64,000 bases of DNA from Limnohabitans sp. JirII-31 (lineage in GTDB: Bacteria > Pseudomonadota > Gammaproteobacteria > Burkholderiales > Burkholderiaceae_C), in assembly GCF_002778315.1 (NCBI RefSeq), contig NZ_NESA01000001.1, forward strand, positions 62,001 through 126,000. The letters run 5' to 3'. The position numbers and the translations under genes were made by a program. Shown here in pieces: positions 9,597 through 17,636 of the stretch. Within the stretch, counting starts at the first letter, position 1; each line of letters starts with the position of its first letter. The notes below the pieces were generated by a model, which was given only the letters and a program-made list of their open reading frames with translations, made no database searches and was not told where the DNA came from.

Positions 9597-9632
9597 CCCC
9601 AGTGCCGCCACGGCACTGGGGATTTTCTTTTT
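9597..9632 (+). terminator. Strong terminator after tRNA-Ser
   Basis: A 10-bp perfect stem CCCCAGTGCC/GGCACTGGGG (9597-9606 with 9612-9621), a five-base loop, then ATTTTCTTTTT. It ends the tRNA transcript 20 bp before rdgC. Confidence 0.85.
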
Positions 9633-9651
9633 GCGTAGACAAAGGCAAGAC

Positions 9652-10548
9652 GTGTTCAAAAATGTGATCGTGTATCGGGTGGGTGAGGGCTGGGCTCCCA
9701 CCTTGGCGCAAATCGAAGACAGCCTGGACGCCGAGCGTTTTGTGCCCTGCGGTGCCAGCCAAGAGAAATCAGTGGGTTGGGTGGAGCCACGTGGTGAAGC
9801 GCATGGCCCTTTGGTGGAGTCGGTGGCGGGTCAGCTGATTTTGAAACTCAAAATTGAAACCAAATCCGTGCCGGGTTCGGTGGTCACGCGCAAAGCCAAA
9901 GAGCGCAGTGCGCACATTGAAACCACCACGGGGCGTAAACCGGGCAAGAAAGAACTGCGTGAGATCAAGGACGACGTGCGCATGTCGCTCATGCCTCTGG
10001 CATTCACCAAAGAGTCGTCCGTGGTGGTGTGGATCGACCCTGCTGCTCGCTTGCTGATGATCGATGCCGGCAGTCAGGCCAAAGCCGACGAGGTGGTCAC
10101 GTTGCTGGTCACGTCCTTGGCGGGATTGAGTGTGACCTTGCTCAACACCCACATGTCCCCGCAAGCGGCCATGACGGCCTGGTTGATCTCGCAAGAGCCA
10201 CCGCCCGGCTTCAGTGTGGACCGTGAATGCGAACTCAAGGCTGCTGACGAGTCCAAGTCGGTGGTGCGTTATGTGCGCCATCCGCTTGATACGCAAGAGG
10301 TCAAGCAATACGTGGAAGGCGGCAAGTTGCCCACACGCTTGGCCCTGACGTGGGACAGCCGCGTGTCTTTTGTGTTGACCGAGGCCTTGCAGTTGAAGAA
10401 AGTGGCTTTTTTGGATGTGGTGTTTGAAGGCACCTCGGCTGAAAAAGACGAAGGCTTTGACGCCGATGTGGCGATCGCCACAGGGGAGTTGTGCAAACTC
10501 TTGCCGGACTTGTTCGAAGCTTTGGGCGGCGAGATGGTGGTGGCTTAA
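9652..10548 (+). CDS. rdgC: Recombination-associated protein RdgC
   Basis: A 298-residue RdgC, a ring-forming DNA-binding protein that restrains RecA-promoted strand exchange. The N-terminus VFKNVIVYRVG matches the usual MFKN start of the family, so the start is taken as the GTG at 9652 with AAGGCAAGA just upstream. Further family features include the basic K-P-G-K-K-E-L-R-E-I-K-D region and the M-S-P-Q-A-A-M-T-A-W-L segment. It sits between tRNA-Ser and a TRIC channel gene. Confidence 0.93.
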   Translation: MFKNVIVYRVGEGWAPTLAQIEDSLDAERFVPCGASQEKSVGWVEPRGEAHGPLVESVAGQLILKLKIETKSVPGSVVTRKAKERSAHIETTTGRKPGKKELREIKDDVRMSLMPLAFTKESSVVVWIDPAARLLMIDAGSQAKADEVVTLLVTSLAGLSVTLLNTHMSPQAAMTAWLISQEPPPGFSVDRECELKAADESKSVVRYVRHPLDTQEVKQYVEGGKLPTRLALTWDSRVSFVLTEALQLKKVAFLDVVFEGTSAEKDEGFDADVAIATGELCKLLPDLFEALGGEMVVA

Positions 10549-10575
10549 CGCCACCCGCGAGAAGGAGATGGGGTG

Positions 10576-11229
10576 ATGGACCGATTGATCACACAAACTT
10601 TTTCCAATGTGCAAACCGGCATCGAGGTGGCCGCCACCTTGGCTTTTGCGCTGTCGGGTGTGATGGAGGCCGCGCGCAAAAAGCTCGATGCCGTCGGGGT
10701 GACCGTGGTGGCCAGCGTGGCCGCGTTTGGTGGTGGCACTTTGCGCGATGTGTTGTTGGACCGTCGACCCCTGTTTTGGATGGAGCACTCGTGGTACGTC
10801 TGGTTGGTGCTGGGTTTGTGCATTGCCGCCATGTGGTTGATGCGGGCCAAGCACTTTCGCCCGACCTTGCAATCGATCCAGTGGCCCGACGCGCTGGGTT
10901 TGGGCCTGTTTGCGGCCAGTGGCACCCAGATTGCTTTGGGCCTGAACATGCCAGCATTGATTGCCGTTTTGATGGGTGTGATCACTGCCACCTTTGGTGG
11001 CGTGCTGCGTGACATCGTGTGCAATGAAATTCCTACCGCCTTCAGCGACCACCATCCGTATGCGGTGTGTGCTTTTGCTGGTGGTTGGTTGGTCGTGGGA
11101 TTGCAGGCGCTCGCGGTGGATGCGACTTTGAGCTTGGCTTGCGGGGCAGGCTTGGCCACCCTCACGCGTTTAGCCGCTTTGCATTGGGGCTGGCAGTTGC
11201 CCGAGTGGAAAGTAGACGACGAGAACTGA
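10576..11229 (+). CDS. TRIC/YadS family membrane protein (UPF0126)
   Basis: A 217-residue integral membrane protein with seven predicted hydrophobic segments and an internal duplication. The two halves carry the matching motifs G-G-G-T-L-R-D-V and F-G-G-V-L-R-D-I, the hallmark of the UPF0126/TRIC family (prokaryotic trimeric cation channels; some relatives are linked to glycine uptake). The ATG at 10576 has an AAGGAG eight bases upstream. The ion or substrate cannot be told from sequence. A weak TGCCCA/TGGGCA hairpin at 11252-11266 lies in the convergent gap to the next gene. Confidence 0.85.
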   Translation: MDRLITQTFSNVQTGIEVAATLAFALSGVMEAARKKLDAVGVTVVASVAAFGGGTLRDVLLDRRPLFWMEHSWYVWLVLGLCIAAMWLMRAKHFRPTLQSIQWPDALGLGLFAASGTQIALGLNMPALIAVLMGVITATFGGVLRDIVCNEIPTAFSDHHPYAVCAFAGGWLVVGLQALAVDATLSLACGAGLATLTRLAALHWGWQLPEWKVDDEN

Positions 11230-11270
11230 CCCTCAGGTCTCGTCGCCACAGTGCCCAGCTTGGGCAGAGC

Positions 11271-12224
11271 TTATTCGGCCACGATGCCCTTGAGTTGAAT
11301 CACGCGGCCCCAGCGTGGGTAGTCTTTGGCCACGATGGCGCCGAGCTCTTCAGGCGTGGAGTGGCTTGCATCCAAGCCAGCGCGGCTGAAGATGTCTTTC
11401 ACCGCTTGCTGTTGCAAGATGCTGGCGAAGTCACTGCTGAGTTTGTTGACGGTTGCAGCTGGTGTTTTGACCGGCACAAAGAAGGCGTACCAGAGGTCCA
11501 CATCAATTTCTTTGTAGCCCAGCTCCAAGAAGGTGGGCACGTCTGCTGCCACCGGGTGACGTTTGGGGCTGCCCACCGCCAGCGCGTTGAGCTTGCCGGA
11601 CTTCACAAAACCTTGGGCCACGTGGATGGGCAAAAAGCCCACCATCAACTCGCCAGCCAGCAAGTCTTGGGTGTAGCCCGCTGTGCCACGGTAAGGCACG
11701 TGCAACATGAACGCCTTGGTCTCCAGCTTGAACAGCTCCATGGCCATGTGGTGGGGTGTGCCCACGCCGGGTGAACCAAAGGTGATGAACCCCGGCTTGG
11801 CACGCGAGATGGCCACCAGGTCTTTGACCGTTTTGATACCTGTGCTTGGGTGTGCCACCAGCATCAAAGTGCCGTAGGCACCCATGGAGACGGGTGCAAA
11901 GTCTTTCACAGGGTTGTAGCTGGTGGTCTTGTAGAGTTGTGAGGCCATCAGCATGGTGTTGGCACCCATGAGAATGGTGTTGCCATCTGCCGCTGACTTG
12001 GCCACAAACTCGGCGCCAATGTTGCCACTGGCCCCCGGCATGTTTTGCACCACCACGGGTAGTCCCAGTTTTTCAGCCAGACGTGGTTGCACGGTGCGGG
12101 CAATGGTGTCCATGCCCGTGCCGGGCGTGAATGGCACGATGATTTTGACGGTGGTGTTGCTACCCTGAGCCCAGACCTGAACCGCAAAAAGGCAAGCCAC
12201 GCACGTAAGCAGAAAACGTTTCAT
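11271..12224 (-). CDS. Bug/TctC-family tripartite transporter solute-binding protein
   Basis: A 317-residue periplasmic binding protein with a Sec signal peptide (cleavage after V-W-A-Q at about residue 20). The V-P-F-T-P-G-T-G-M-D-T-I-A-R segment and the later G-S-P-G-V-G-T-P-H-H-M-A-M-E-L motif are typical of the Bug family, which is greatly expanded in Burkholderiales and binds carboxylates. It is the last gene of a four-gene minus-strand catabolic operon, so it likely captures the pathway's substrate; no TctAB membrane genes are nearby. Confidence 0.9.
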   Translation of the reverse strand: MKRFLLTCVACLFAVQVWAQGSNTTVKIIVPFTPGTGMDTIARTVQPRLAEKLGLPVVVQNMPGASGNIGAEFVAKSAADGNTILMGANTMLMASQLYKTTSYNPVKDFAPVSMGAYGTLMLVAHPSTGIKTVKDLVAISRAKPGFITFGSPGVGTPHHMAMELFKLETKAFMLHVPYRGTAGYTQDLLAGELMVGFLPIHVAQGFVKSGKLNALAVGSPKRHPVAADVPTFLELGYKEIDVDLWYAFFVPVKTPAATVNKLSSDFASILQQQAVKDIFSRAGLDASHSTPEELGAIVAKDYPRWGRVIQLKGIVAE

Positions 12225-12239
12225 GAAGTCTCCTCCGGA

Positions 12240-13316
12240 TCAAGCGCCTGCTTTGGGCGTTGGAATTTTGAACAAGGCTTGCGCGTTGGTTTGGAAGAAC
12301 TTCTTCTTGGTGGTGGGGTTCATGTCCATGCCATCCAGCGCGTTCACCTCGTCAATGGCGTATTGGTAAGGGTAGTCCATGGCGTACAGCACACGGTCTT
12401 CACTCAGCACGCTCTGTGTGAACTCAATCGCCTTAGGCCAAGCCATGCCGCTGTTGGTGATGTGGAAGTTCTCACGCAGGTAGTCGCTGGGTTTGCGTTT
12501 GAGCGGCTGAACCATGGGGTAACGGTTTGAGCGCACCGTGGCAGCGTGCATGTAGTCGAGTCGGTAAGCCCAAAACGGTAGGGCTTCACCCATGTGGCCC
12601 AAGATGATTTGCAGTTTGGGGAAACGATCAAACACGCCGGAGGTGATCAAACGCAACGCATGCAGGCCGGTCTCGACGCCAAAGCCATACACCGCGCCGT
12701 CGAGACCCGCTTCTAGAAAGGGGCCAATCATGTTGGCTGGGGGCGTGTTGGGATGCAGGTAAATCGGCGTGTCGTGTGCCTGGGCTGCTTCAAAGATTTC
12801 CCAGAACTTTTGGTCTGACAGATATTCACCGTGGGTGTGTGAGTTGATCACCACCGAGTTCATGCCCAGTTCGTTCACGCCACGCTGGATTTCTTTGGCA
12901 GCTTCGGCCGGGTCTTGGGGTGCTACCGCAATCATGCCGACAAAGCGGTCAGGATGGCGACGCACGCCCTCGGCCAATTCGTCGTTGGCGACTTTGGCAA
13001 ACGACACGGCCAAGTCACGGTCCATGGCTTGTACGCCAGGGGAGGTGAGCGCAATCACTTGCATGTCAATGCCGGCATCGTCCATGTGGCCGATACGCAC
13101 TTGGTCCAAGTCCACCAAGCAACGCATGATGTGTTGGGCCCGTTCGCTGGGGCTGCTCATGTAAAAGCCCATCAGGCTTTGGAAGCCTGGGTCGACATGC
13201 GGTTGCTTCAGGATGTTGCGGTAGATGTCGAGCATCTCAGAAGGGCAAAACGCTTCTTCAGTCGCGATGCGCAGGTAAGGGGCTTTGCCAGGTTTTTGCA
13301 GATTTTTGTGTGTCAT
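12240..13316 (-). CDS. Amidohydrolase-family metal enzyme, hydroxybenzoate decarboxylase-like
   Basis: A 358-residue Amidohydrolase_2 (PF04909) protein. Its layout follows the 2,3-dihydroxybenzoate/gamma-resorcylate/5-carboxyvanillate decarboxylase group: an N-terminal I-A-T-E-E-A-F strand, the Y-L-H-P-N-T-P histidine, I-I-L-G-H-M-G-E, and Y-A-M-D-Y-P-Y supplying the aspartate. The first metal motif is Glu-x-Ala rather than Glu-x-His, a variant I recall for fungal 2,3-dihydroxybenzoate decarboxylases. Expected chemistry is non-oxidative decarboxylation or hydrolysis of an aromatic or ring-cleavage acid. It sits three bases after the FAH gene in the same operon. Confidence 0.82.
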   Translation of the reverse strand: MTHKNLQKPGKAPYLRIATEEAFCPSEMLDIYRNILKQPHVDPGFQSLMGFYMSSPSERAQHIMRCLVDLDQVRIGHMDDAGIDMQVIALTSPGVQAMDRDLAVSFAKVANDELAEGVRRHPDRFVGMIAVAPQDPAEAAKEIQRGVNELGMNSVVINSHTHGEYLSDQKFWEIFEAAQAHDTPIYLHPNTPPANMIGPFLEAGLDGAVYGFGVETGLHALRLITSGVFDRFPKLQIILGHMGEALPFWAYRLDYMHAATVRSNRYPMVQPLKRKPSDYLRENFHITNSGMAWPKAIEFTQSVLSEDRVLYAMDYPYQYAIDEVNALDGMDMNPTTKKKFFQTNAQALFKIPTPKAGA

Positions 13317-13319
13317 GGT

Positions 13320-14105
13320 TTAAACAATGTTGACGCTGAGGTTGGGTAAGCCGTCGATGTGCATTTCAATCACATCGCCACGCACCACCGGTCCGACGTT
13401 TTCGGGGGTGCCTGAGTAAATGATGTCGCCCGGGAACAGCTCAAACGCTTCCGACAGTTGGGCGATTTGCTCTGCCACCGACCAAATCATTTGGTTCAGG
13501 TTGGCTTTTTGTTTGGTTTGACCGTTGACTTTGAGCCAAATCTCGCCTTGGGTGAAGTGCCCGGTCTGTGCCACTTTGTGCACCGCACCAATGGGGGCTG
13601 ATTTGTCAAAGCTCTTGCCGATTTCCCAGGGCTTTTTCTGGTCGCCCATGAAGCGTTGCAAGTCGCGTCGCGTCATGTCCAGACCCAGGGTGTAGCCATA
13701 CACTAGGTCTAAGGCCTTAGCCACTGGAATGTTGCGGCCACCTTTGCCCAACACGGCCACGAGCTCTGCTTCGTAGTGGTAGTTTTTGGTCAGGGGCGGG
13801 TAGGGGTGCTGACCCACTGTGCCGCTGGCTACGTATTGAATGGCATCGGTGGGTTTTTGAAAGAAGAAGGGGGGTTCACGCGTCGGGTCTGAGCCCATTT
13901 CACGGGCATGTGCGGCGTAGTTGCGGCCAATGCAGTAGATGCGACGCACTGGGAACATTTCGTCTGAACCGACGATGGGGATGTACACCGCAGGCACGGC
14001 AAACGGTGTTTTGGGTTGCTGTTGCGCGATGCCGGGTGTGGCACAGCCGACCAAGGCACCGGTGGTGACCAAGGCTGAGTTCTGGAAGAAGTGACGACGG
14101 TCCAT
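13320..14105 (-). CDS. Fumarylacetoacetate-hydrolase-family enzyme with Tat-like leader
   Basis: A 261-residue protein. The catalytic domain is a standard FAH fold (C-I-G-R-N-Y-A-A-H start, P-F-F-F-Q-K-P-T-D, E-A-E-L-V-A-V metal-binding acid, S-G-T-P-E-N-V-G-P near the end), a family that cleaves C-C bonds of acylpyruvates or isomerises and decarboxylates ring-fission products. It begins with MDRRHFFQNSALVTTGALVGC, which has a twin-arginine pair and a hydrophobic stretch ending in a lipobox-like L-V-G-C. Export of an FAH enzyme is unusual. It lies between the monooxygenase and the amidohydrolase in one operon. Confidence 0.85.
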   Translation of the reverse strand: MDRRHFFQNSALVTTGALVGCATPGIAQQQPKTPFAVPAVYIPIVGSDEMFPVRRIYCIGRNYAAHAREMGSDPTREPPFFFQKPTDAIQYVASGTVGQHPYPPLTKNYHYEAELVAVLGKGGRNIPVAKALDLVYGYTLGLDMTRRDLQRFMGDQKKPWEIGKSFDKSAPIGAVHKVAQTGHFTQGEIWLKVNGQTKQKANLNQMIWSVAEQIAQLSEAFELFPGDIIYSGTPENVGPVVRGDVIEMHIDGLPNLSVNIV

Positions 14106-14130
14106 GCGAGTCTCCTGGGTGTGAAAAGCT

Positions 14131-15348
14131 TCAAGACTTCAGGGCAAAGCCTGCAATCTCTTTGTAGTGGTCCGAGATTTTGCGCAGCTCGTCTTGGCTG
14201 ATCAAGTCATCAATGTTGTTGAAGGGTTTGTCCCCACTGAGTTCATCGGCTTTCATGATGATGAAGTCTGGCGGCTGCGAACGGTTGGTCTCCACCACTT
14301 TGGCCGTGGCTGGCAGGCGCAGGTCTTGGTAAGCCTTCAAGGTGGCGACGGGGTCGGTGCATTGAGCCAGCAGGTCGGCCAAGGTGCGGGCATCGATCAG
14401 CCCTTGTGCTGAGCCATTGGAGCCGCGTGGGTACATGGGGTGTGCAGCATCGCCCATCAGGGTGACACGGCCAAAGCTCCATTGCGGCAGCGCGTCTTTG
14501 TCGACCATGGGGTACTCGAACACGCGCTTGGACGACATGATCAGGTTGGGCACATCCAACCAAGGGAACTTCCAGTCTTTGAAATATTCCAGCGTATCGG
14601 CTGGGTTGCCTGGCTTGTTCCAGTCGTTCATGCGTGCGCCTTCGAGGCGAATTTCTGAGGTCCAGTTGATGAGCTGGTTGCCTTGACCGTCGACGTTGTC
14701 GACGATGGGGTAGATCACCATCTTGCCGGTGTCGATCGAGCCGATGCGGATGTAGCTCTTACCGGTCAAGATGGGCTTATGCACCGTCACACCACGCCAG
14801 GTATTGATGCCAGCGAAGCACACCTTGTCCTCGGGGAAAAGTTGTTTGCGCACCGCCGAGTTGACGCCATCGCACGCCACGGCAATGTCGGCTTGCACTT
14901 GGCGTGTGTCGCCGTTGGCCAATTGGAAGGTGGCGATGGCGTGTTGCTCGGTCTGGTCCACACGGATGCAGCGGTAGCCGGTGTGGATGCGGTCTGCGCC
15001 CAGGCGCGCCATGGCCGCATCGAACATGATGCGGTGCAACTTGCCGCGGTGAATGCCCAGCTCAGGGGTGGCATACCCTGCGTGGCGGCCACGCAGTTCT
15101 TTGTAGATGTATTGCCCAAAGCGGTTGTAGAACACGCTCTCGAGGTTTTCAATGCCTACCTCTTCCAGCTGGGGCAGCAGGCCCAAGGCAGCGAGCTCTT
15201 TGTTGGTGTGCGGCAGCAGGGTGATGCCCACGCCGATCTCTTTGATATCCGCCACAGCTTCAAACACTTCGCAGTCAATGCCGCGAGCGTGCAAGCCCAG
15301 TGCAAAGCCCAAGCCGACAATGCCTCCACCTAAGATCGCTACTTTCAT
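14131..15348 (-). CDS. FAD-dependent aromatic monooxygenase, PhzS-like
   Basis: A 405-residue group A flavoprotein monooxygenase. It shows the Rossmann G-G-G-I-V-G-L-G near residue 7, a D-G motif (A-C-D-G-V-N-S-A-V-R) at about 165, and the second FAD motif L-M-G-D-A-A-H-P-M-Y-P at about 296-306. Several segments (W-R-G-V-T, Y-P-M-V-D-K-D-A-L-P-Q-W) resemble PhzS, the phenazine carboxylate hydroxylase. It probably hydroxylates, possibly decarboxylatively, an aromatic acid with NADH and O2. It is first in the operon and divergent from marR. Confidence 0.88.
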   Translation of the reverse strand: MKVAILGGGIVGLGFALGLHARGIDCEVFEAVADIKEIGVGITLLPHTNKELAALGLLPQLEEVGIENLESVFYNRFGQYIYKELRGRHAGYATPELGIHRGKLHRIMFDAAMARLGADRIHTGYRCIRVDQTEQHAIATFQLANGDTRQVQADIAVACDGVNSAVRKQLFPEDKVCFAGINTWRGVTVHKPILTGKSYIRIGSIDTGKMVIYPIVDNVDGQGNQLINWTSEIRLEGARMNDWNKPGNPADTLEYFKDWKFPWLDVPNLIMSSKRVFEYPMVDKDALPQWSFGRVTLMGDAAHPMYPRGSNGSAQGLIDARTLADLLAQCTDPVATLKAYQDLRLPATAKVVETNRSQPPDFIIMKADELSGDKPFNNIDDLISQDELRKISDHYKEIAGFALKS

Positions 15349-15380
15349 CGTTTACCCCGATACCTGTGAGAATGAGTTTT

Positions 15381-15396
15381 CGTTAGCATGCAAACG
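15381..15396. promoter_or_regulatory. Palindromic operator between marR and the monooxygenase operon
   Basis: CGTTAGCATGCAAACG is a 16-bp near-perfect palindrome centred on GCATGC (14 of 16 positions symmetric). It lies in the 99-bp divergent gap, about 33 bp from the monooxygenase start and 51 bp from marR. The size and AT-flanked palindrome fit a MarR dimer site, so the MarR protein next door probably binds it and controls both directions. Confidence 0.6.
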
Positions 15397-15447
15397 ATTA
15401 TTGTGTCTTGTTCTCAATTGCCAGCTCCTAGATAGAAACCCGAATCT

Positions 15448-15927
15448 ATGCCCTTGATCGACATGTACGAACGCCCTGGTTTTATGTTGCGTCGTGCGCA
15501 CCAAATTTCGGCAGCTATTTTTGAAGGCAGTTGTGCCGAGTTGGGCCTGACGCAAGCGCAGTACGGGGCTTTGACCGTGTTGAGCCTAGAGCCAGGCATT
15601 GACCAAACCCGTCTGGCGCGTGCGTTGGCGTTTGACAAAGTCACGGTGCTGCGGGTGTTGCGCGGTTTGCAAGAACGTGGCTTGATTGCGCGGGAGGTGT
15701 CTGAAAGCAGCCGTCGCCAAATGGCCGTACGTTTAACCCCAGCAGGGGCTCGTCTTTTGAAAAAAGCAGAGCTGCCGGTGCACGAGGCCTACAACAAGCT
15801 CATGGCCCCATTGAATAGCAAGCAGCGCGAACAATTCATTGCGTTGTTGCAGCAGCTCACCGACGGTTTGGGTGAAGAGGCGCGTGCTGCGTTTGTGCCT
15901 TTGGCACGTCCAGCGTCAGGCCGCTGA
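15448..15927 (+). CDS. MarR-family transcriptional regulator
   Basis: A 159-residue MarR protein. The winged helix-turn-helix is clear: L-T-Q-A-Q-Y-G-A-L-T-V-L, then the recognition region F-D-K-V-T-V-L-R-V-L-R-G-L and the wing with S-S-R-R-Q-M-A-V-R-L-T-P-A-G. MarR regulators beside aromatic catabolic operons usually repress until a pathway acid or CoA ester binds. It is divergent from the monooxygenase operon across a palindrome. Its 3' end overlaps the convergent hydrolase gene by 12 bp. Confidence 0.93.
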   Translation: MPLIDMYERPGFMLRRAHQISAAIFEGSCAELGLTQAQYGALTVLSLEPGIDQTRLARALAFDKVTVLRVLRGLQERGLIAREVSESSRRQMAVRLTPAGARLLKKAELPVHEAYNKLMAPLNSKQREQFIALLQQLTDGLGEEARAAFVPLARPASGR

Positions 15928-16782
15928 CTGCAAAAAGTCGCTCACCAATGCCCACTGTTCAGGCACATTCAGCGCAGGGGCGTGACCGCAGCCTGCAATC
16001 TCATGCACTCGCAAGCGTCCTGAGGCACCCGGTCCGCGACTGCGCATGGCCTCTAGGGTAGGGGGCAGCACCAAGTCGGAGTTGGCACCGCGCAGCACCA
16101 TCACGGGCATGCTCAGTGCGTCGTACTGGGCCCACATGTCGTACTCAGGGACGGGGCGGAAAAACTGTTGCACGATGGCTGGGTCGTAATGGGGCGTCAC
16201 GCGGCCATCGGGCAAACGGCGGGTGGATGTTTCTGTCAAATGCCGCCATTGCGCATCGGTGTGAAAGCCAAAGGGCGCATACGCTTGGCGGAAAAAAGCT
16301 TCCAGTTCAGGCACCGTGTCAAACGCCTGTGGCGTGCCTGCGTAGGACTTGATGCGTTCGATGGCTGCCATGGCCAGCTCAGGGGCCATGTCGTTGAGTA
16401 GCAAACTTTGGATGCGCCCTTTGAACTCCGGCAGATCCAAGCCAGCAGCACACACCATGCCGATGGCACCGCCCATGGAGGTGCCAATCCAGTGGGCGCG
16501 TTCAATGTGCAAACCATCCATCAAGGCCAGTGCCAAACGTGCGTAGCGAGCCAGGCAGTAATCGTTGCTGGGGTCATGGCTCCACTGACTCAAACCACGG
16601 CCAATGGTGTCCGGGCAAATGACGCGGTAGTTCGGTGCCAGCTGTTGGGCCAGGCTGTCAAAGTCGCGCCCGGTGCGCGCCAGGCCATGCCAGGCGATCA
16701 CCACGGGCGCGTCATCTGGTCCCCAGGCGGTGTAGTGCAGGTTGAACGGGCCGCATGACAGGTAATGAGAGCTGGGAGACAT
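15916..16782 (-). CDS. Alpha/beta hydrolase
   Basis: A 288-residue alpha/beta hydrolase: oxyanion region A-W-H-G-L-A-R, nucleophile elbow G-T-S-M-G-G at about residues 99-104, a late acid, and the catalytic histidine in G-C-G-H-A-P-A-L. It could hydrolyse an ester, lactone or ring-fission product. It may extend the neighbouring MarR-controlled catabolic set, but it lies on the far side of marR, so this is only proximity. Its start is close to that of the divergent rsuA. Confidence 0.85.
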   Translation of the reverse strand: MSPSSHYLSCGPFNLHYTAWGPDDAPVVIAWHGLARTGRDFDSLAQQLAPNYRVICPDTIGRGLSQWSHDPSNDYCLARYARLALALMDGLHIERAHWIGTSMGGAIGMVCAAGLDLPEFKGRIQSLLLNDMAPELAMAAIERIKSYAGTPQAFDTVPELEAFFRQAYAPFGFHTDAQWRHLTETSTRRLPDGRVTPHYDPAIVQQFFRPVPEYDMWAQYDALSMPVMVLRGANSDLVLPPTLEAMRSRGPGASGRLRVHEIAGCGHAPALNVPEQWALVSDFLQSAA

Positions 16783-16864
16783 GGGGGACTTTCAAGGTCG
16801 TGGGTACGAGGGCCTGTGCAAGTTGTCTATTTTGCCCATCGGTGCAGCGTTTACGATGGCGCCC

Positions 16865-17605
16865 ATGCAACTGCAAGATATTTTGTATTCCCAAGGCTTT
16901 GGCACCCGCCGTATTTGTGCTGGTTTGATTCAGCAAGGCTATGTGCAAGTCGATCTGGGCAACGGCCTGGTGGACTGTGATGACCCACTGCAAGAGGTGG
17001 ACGTGCATGAAGGCCTCGCGTATTCGGTGCAAGGCGTGCTGTGGCCCTACCACGCCAAAGCCTATGTGCTGCTGCACAAGCCTGCGGGCTATGAGTGCTC
17101 ACACAAGCCCTCGGCATGGCCTAGCCTGTACACCCTGTTGCCACCGGCGCTGCGGCAGAGGCCGCAAAAAAGCGCGGTGCAAGGCGTGCAAGCTGTGGGA
17201 CGTCTCGACCAAGACACCACCGGCATGCTGGTGCTGACCGACGATGGCCCCTTGATTCACCGCATGAGCTCACCACGCCACCACGTGCCCAAGGTGTACG
17301 AGGTGACCACCGACGACCCGCTCGATGCGAAGCAGGTACAGCGACTGCTCGATGGCGTGGTGCTGGATGACTCACCCAAGCCTGTGCGTGCCGCCGCTTG
17401 CGAAGCGGTGGCTGAGCACCACCTGCGTTTGACGCTGACCGAGGGCAAATACCACCAAGTCAAACGCATGCTGGCGGCTGTGGGCAACAAGGTGGTGGGC
17501 TTGCACCGTTCACAAATCGGTGCCATGCCCTTACCCGAAGATTTGAAGCCAGGGCAATGGCGCTGGATCAGCGATGAAGAGATGGCGCTGCTGACGGGCA
17601 AGTGA
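16865..17605 (+). CDS. rsuA: 16S rRNA pseudouridine(516) synthase, RsuA family
   Basis: A 246-residue RsuA-type pseudouridine synthase. The N-terminal S4-like domain (Q-D-I-L-Y-S-Q-G-F-G-T-R-R) is followed by the catalytic motif G-R-L-D-Q-D-T-T-G, whose aspartate attacks the uridine, and the C-terminal K-Y-H-Q-V-K-R-M-L segment. The start is taken at the methionine preceding QLQDIL; an ATG three codons earlier (16856) is equally possible. The long upstream open frame overlaps the divergent hydrolase start and is unlikely to be coding. Confidence 0.9.
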   Translation: MQLQDILYSQGFGTRRICAGLIQQGYVQVDLGNGLVDCDDPLQEVDVHEGLAYSVQGVLWPYHAKAYVLLHKPAGYECSHKPSAWPSLYTLLPPALRQRPQKSAVQGVQAVGRLDQDTTGMLVLTDDGPLIHRMSSPRHHVPKVYEVTTDDPLDAKQVQRLLDGVVLDDSPKPVRAAACEAVAEHHLRLTLTEGKYHQVKRMLAAVGNKVVGLHRSQIGAMPLPEDLKPGQWRWISDEEMALLTGK

Positions 17606-17636
17606 AACGCGTCATGGTGCGCTCAGCGCATGGGGC

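Noticed and set aside
9499-9651. Attachment site of an integrated element at tRNA-Ser
   Set aside because: No integrase, no duplicated tRNA 3' end and no foreign gene block are present; rdgC follows directly.
9769-11055. A 428-codon minus-strand frame across rdgC and the TRIC gene
   Set aside because: It covers two real genes on the opposite strand and is a His/Gln-rich shadow.
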